From Chondrus crispus (lineage: Eukaryota > Rhodophyta > Florideophyceae > Gigartinales > Gigartinaceae): DNA of 64,000 nucleotides. The stretch covers positions 124,001 to 188,000 of the forward strand of contig NW_005178992.1 in the NCBI RefSeq assembly GCF_000350225.1, read 5' to 3'. The stretch's first letter is position 1; the number at the start of each line of letters is the position of its first letter. The notes under the pieces are model-generated. The model was given only the letters and a program-made list of their open reading frames with translations. It searched no databases and had not been told where the DNA came from. Below, piece by piece: positions 62,764 through 64,000 of this stretch. Position numbers and translations under genes: made by a program.

Positions 62764-63786
62764 TGTAGCGCAATGCGCCTGTCGGGCAGAGACCGCGGTC
62801 CGATGGTCCAGCAAAAACAACAACAGCAACAAAAAGAAGAACTGCCGATGGCACAGCGCTACGGAGTGTCCGACTCTCCCTTCTCCGTTTAAACGAGCTT
62901 GCCACTCGTAGTAGCTCAGATCCCTGATGGGGGGGGGGGGCACAGAGAAATAGCCGGGCCCGGGATCGGTGTGGTAGAGACTTGCGAAGAGAACTGCTCG
63001 ACGAGTGTGGGGTGGGGCGCACACGTAGGTACCCCGGTTCCACTGGGTTGTAAGGCCAATGCTCGTTGAGCTTCTTCGACACCTTGTAACGCGACAAGGC
63101 TTTCGACGGGGGCGTCGCAACGCAGCCCAACAGGATGAAATGAAAGTAGCAGCGCTACACCAACTGTGTCGCCCGATGGCTCGAAACACCTACACTGGTT
63201 CGGTCGCAACCGAGGCCGATGGCACCAACACTGGCTCGTAACACGACGGAGCCCTTCGAGGGAGACGTCGTTGCAACAATATCCGTCGGAAAATGGGTCA
63301 AGGTAGCAGCGCTACGTCAACTGTGTCGCCCGATGGCAGAGACACCTACACCGGTTCGATCCCAACCGAGGCCGATGGCACCAACACAAGATAAGGGAAC
63401 AATAGGTAGAAGTAGAGATAGAAAAGGATAGGGAAATAAAGGAAAAAGAAATGGGACCCCCGAGCGCTGAAGGATGCCGTAGGCTTAGGTAAAAGGGAGC
63501 GTCTTCGTAGAGACGGACTTCGACCAAGGCGACATTCAACTCCGGCAACTCGAGTTGGTTTATTGACTTGTTCGGTCAAAGGGCAAAGTGATATAGAGCC
63601 CCGCCGGGGCGAGTACAGTAGCTCCCGGCTCTAGATTCTAGATGTAATTAGTAAATAAATTAAATAATTAAAATAATCGTGCGCTTCGTCGCACACGTGT
63701 GTCCCCCAAACCCGGACTACAGTATCCAATTTTTTTCGTCTTTCACTTCCTTTCATCCCCCTACCCGAGACGGGTATTGCACTACA
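62764..63786 (-). repeat. Gypsy-3 5' LTR
   Basis: It starts TGTAGCGCAATGCG and ends GGGTATTGCACTACA on the plus strand. It shares the internal duplication with the 37696 copy, and its last 300 bp are closest to the solo LTR at 11783. Confidence 0.85.
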
Positions 63787-64000
63787 CCTAGGTGAACGTT
63801 TAGACCACGTTGTGGTTCTTGACGCCCAAAAAGGCCACGTTCTAGATCCGGTTGAGCGCTTTGCGCTTGATAGTCGCCCCCGGAGTGCTGGGTGCGTGCC
63901 TTGTAATTGGTTGCGATGGCTTTGAAATTGCTGAAGTTCGGAAGCTTGAATTACAGCCAGTGGGGAAGTGGAAGAAGAATCGCAGGAAGTCTGAAAACAG
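63787..64000 (+). pseudogene. Possible 3' part of the split gene (35086-35736)
   Basis: Directly after the gypsy-3 LTR the plus strand reads LGERLDHVVVLDAQKGHVLD and PVERFALDSRPRSAGCVPCN, then a stop. A second frame continues with EIAEVRKLELQPVGKWKKN to the window end. The segment has a protein-like pattern, H-V-V-L...V-x-DP. It would supply the His half of a Cys-His domain whose Cys half ends at 35736. It is one base out of phase with the 5' part, so the joined gene would be broken even without the insertions. The link is inferred. Confidence 0.4.

Larger units (their letters stand above)
37696..63786 (-). mobile_element. Ty3/gypsy chromovirus gypsy-3, split by gypsy-2
   Basis: LTRs of about 1.02-1.03 kb at 37696-38725 and 62764-63786 share the same internal tandem duplication, absent from the solo LTR at 11783. 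Minus-strand gag, protease, RT/RNase H, integrase and chromodomain occupy 62577-55850. A plus-strand accessory ORF lies inside the 3' LTR. Gypsy-2 (39662-51581) is inserted in that ORF. Flanking 5-mers (AATGC left, CCTAG right) do not match, so the target duplication has decayed or a flank was lost. All genes are broken. Confidence 0.85.

Noticed and set aside
37691-63791. Target-site duplication for gypsy-3
   Set aside because: AATGC on the left and CCTAG on the right do not match, so no duplication is claimed although the LTR pair is clear.
1-64000. tRNA, rRNA or other structured RNA genes
   Set aside because: No cloverleaf-compatible sequence or rRNA signature was seen by eye on either strand; a tRNAscan or Infernal run would be decisive.

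Overview
The window looks like nuclear DNA of an intron-poor, transposon-rich eukaryote. The most likely source is a florideophyte red alga of the Chondrus/Gracilaria kind. That is inferred from four things: intronless MCM genes, a few short introns, one gene with a plant/algal plastid-type domain, and genes packed into an island between nested chromoviral retrotransposons. No search could be run to confirm the species.

Layout. (1) 1-3.9 kb: a decayed piggyBac-like transposon and a fragment of a second cysteine-rich ORF. (2) 4.1-17.7 kb: a Ty1/copia element on the minus strand with a CTCCC target duplication. A plus-strand Ty3/gypsy chromovirus (gypsy-1, 7164-16848) is nested in it, and a solo LTR (11783-12645, CTCGT duplication) is nested in that. 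(3) 17.7-32.0 kb: the gene island. It holds an aquaporin that appears spliced to a plastid-type membrane domain, ZW10, a histidine-phosphatase gene with one intron, and the divergent pair MCM7/MCM2. The MCM7/MCM2 intergenic region carries three identical E2F-type sites. (4) 32.5-34.1 kb: a Tc1/mariner element with 230-bp IR/DR-type ends. (5) 35.1-35.7 kb and 63.8 kb to the end: two apparent halves of one host gene, separated by about 28 kb of nested elements. (6) 37.7-63.8 kb: gypsy-3, a minus-strand chromovirus, split by the much younger gypsy-2 (39662-51581, TACGT duplication, LTRs with about five differences in 631 bp).

Gypsy-2 and gypsy-3 share three traits. Both have the same primer-binding site. 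Both place gag and pro in a -1 relation; gypsy-2 has a textbook A AAA AAC slippery heptamer, a stop and a stem-loop at that junction. Both carry, just inside the 3' LTR and antisense to gag-pol, a homologous long ORF of unknown function. This antisense accessory gene family is the best candidate for an undescribed system here.

The cellular genes cover DNA replication licensing (MCM2, MCM7), ER-Golgi tethering or kinetochore function (ZW10), water/solute transport and a small phosphatase. Most element genes are broken by stops and frameshifts, which are recorded individually.
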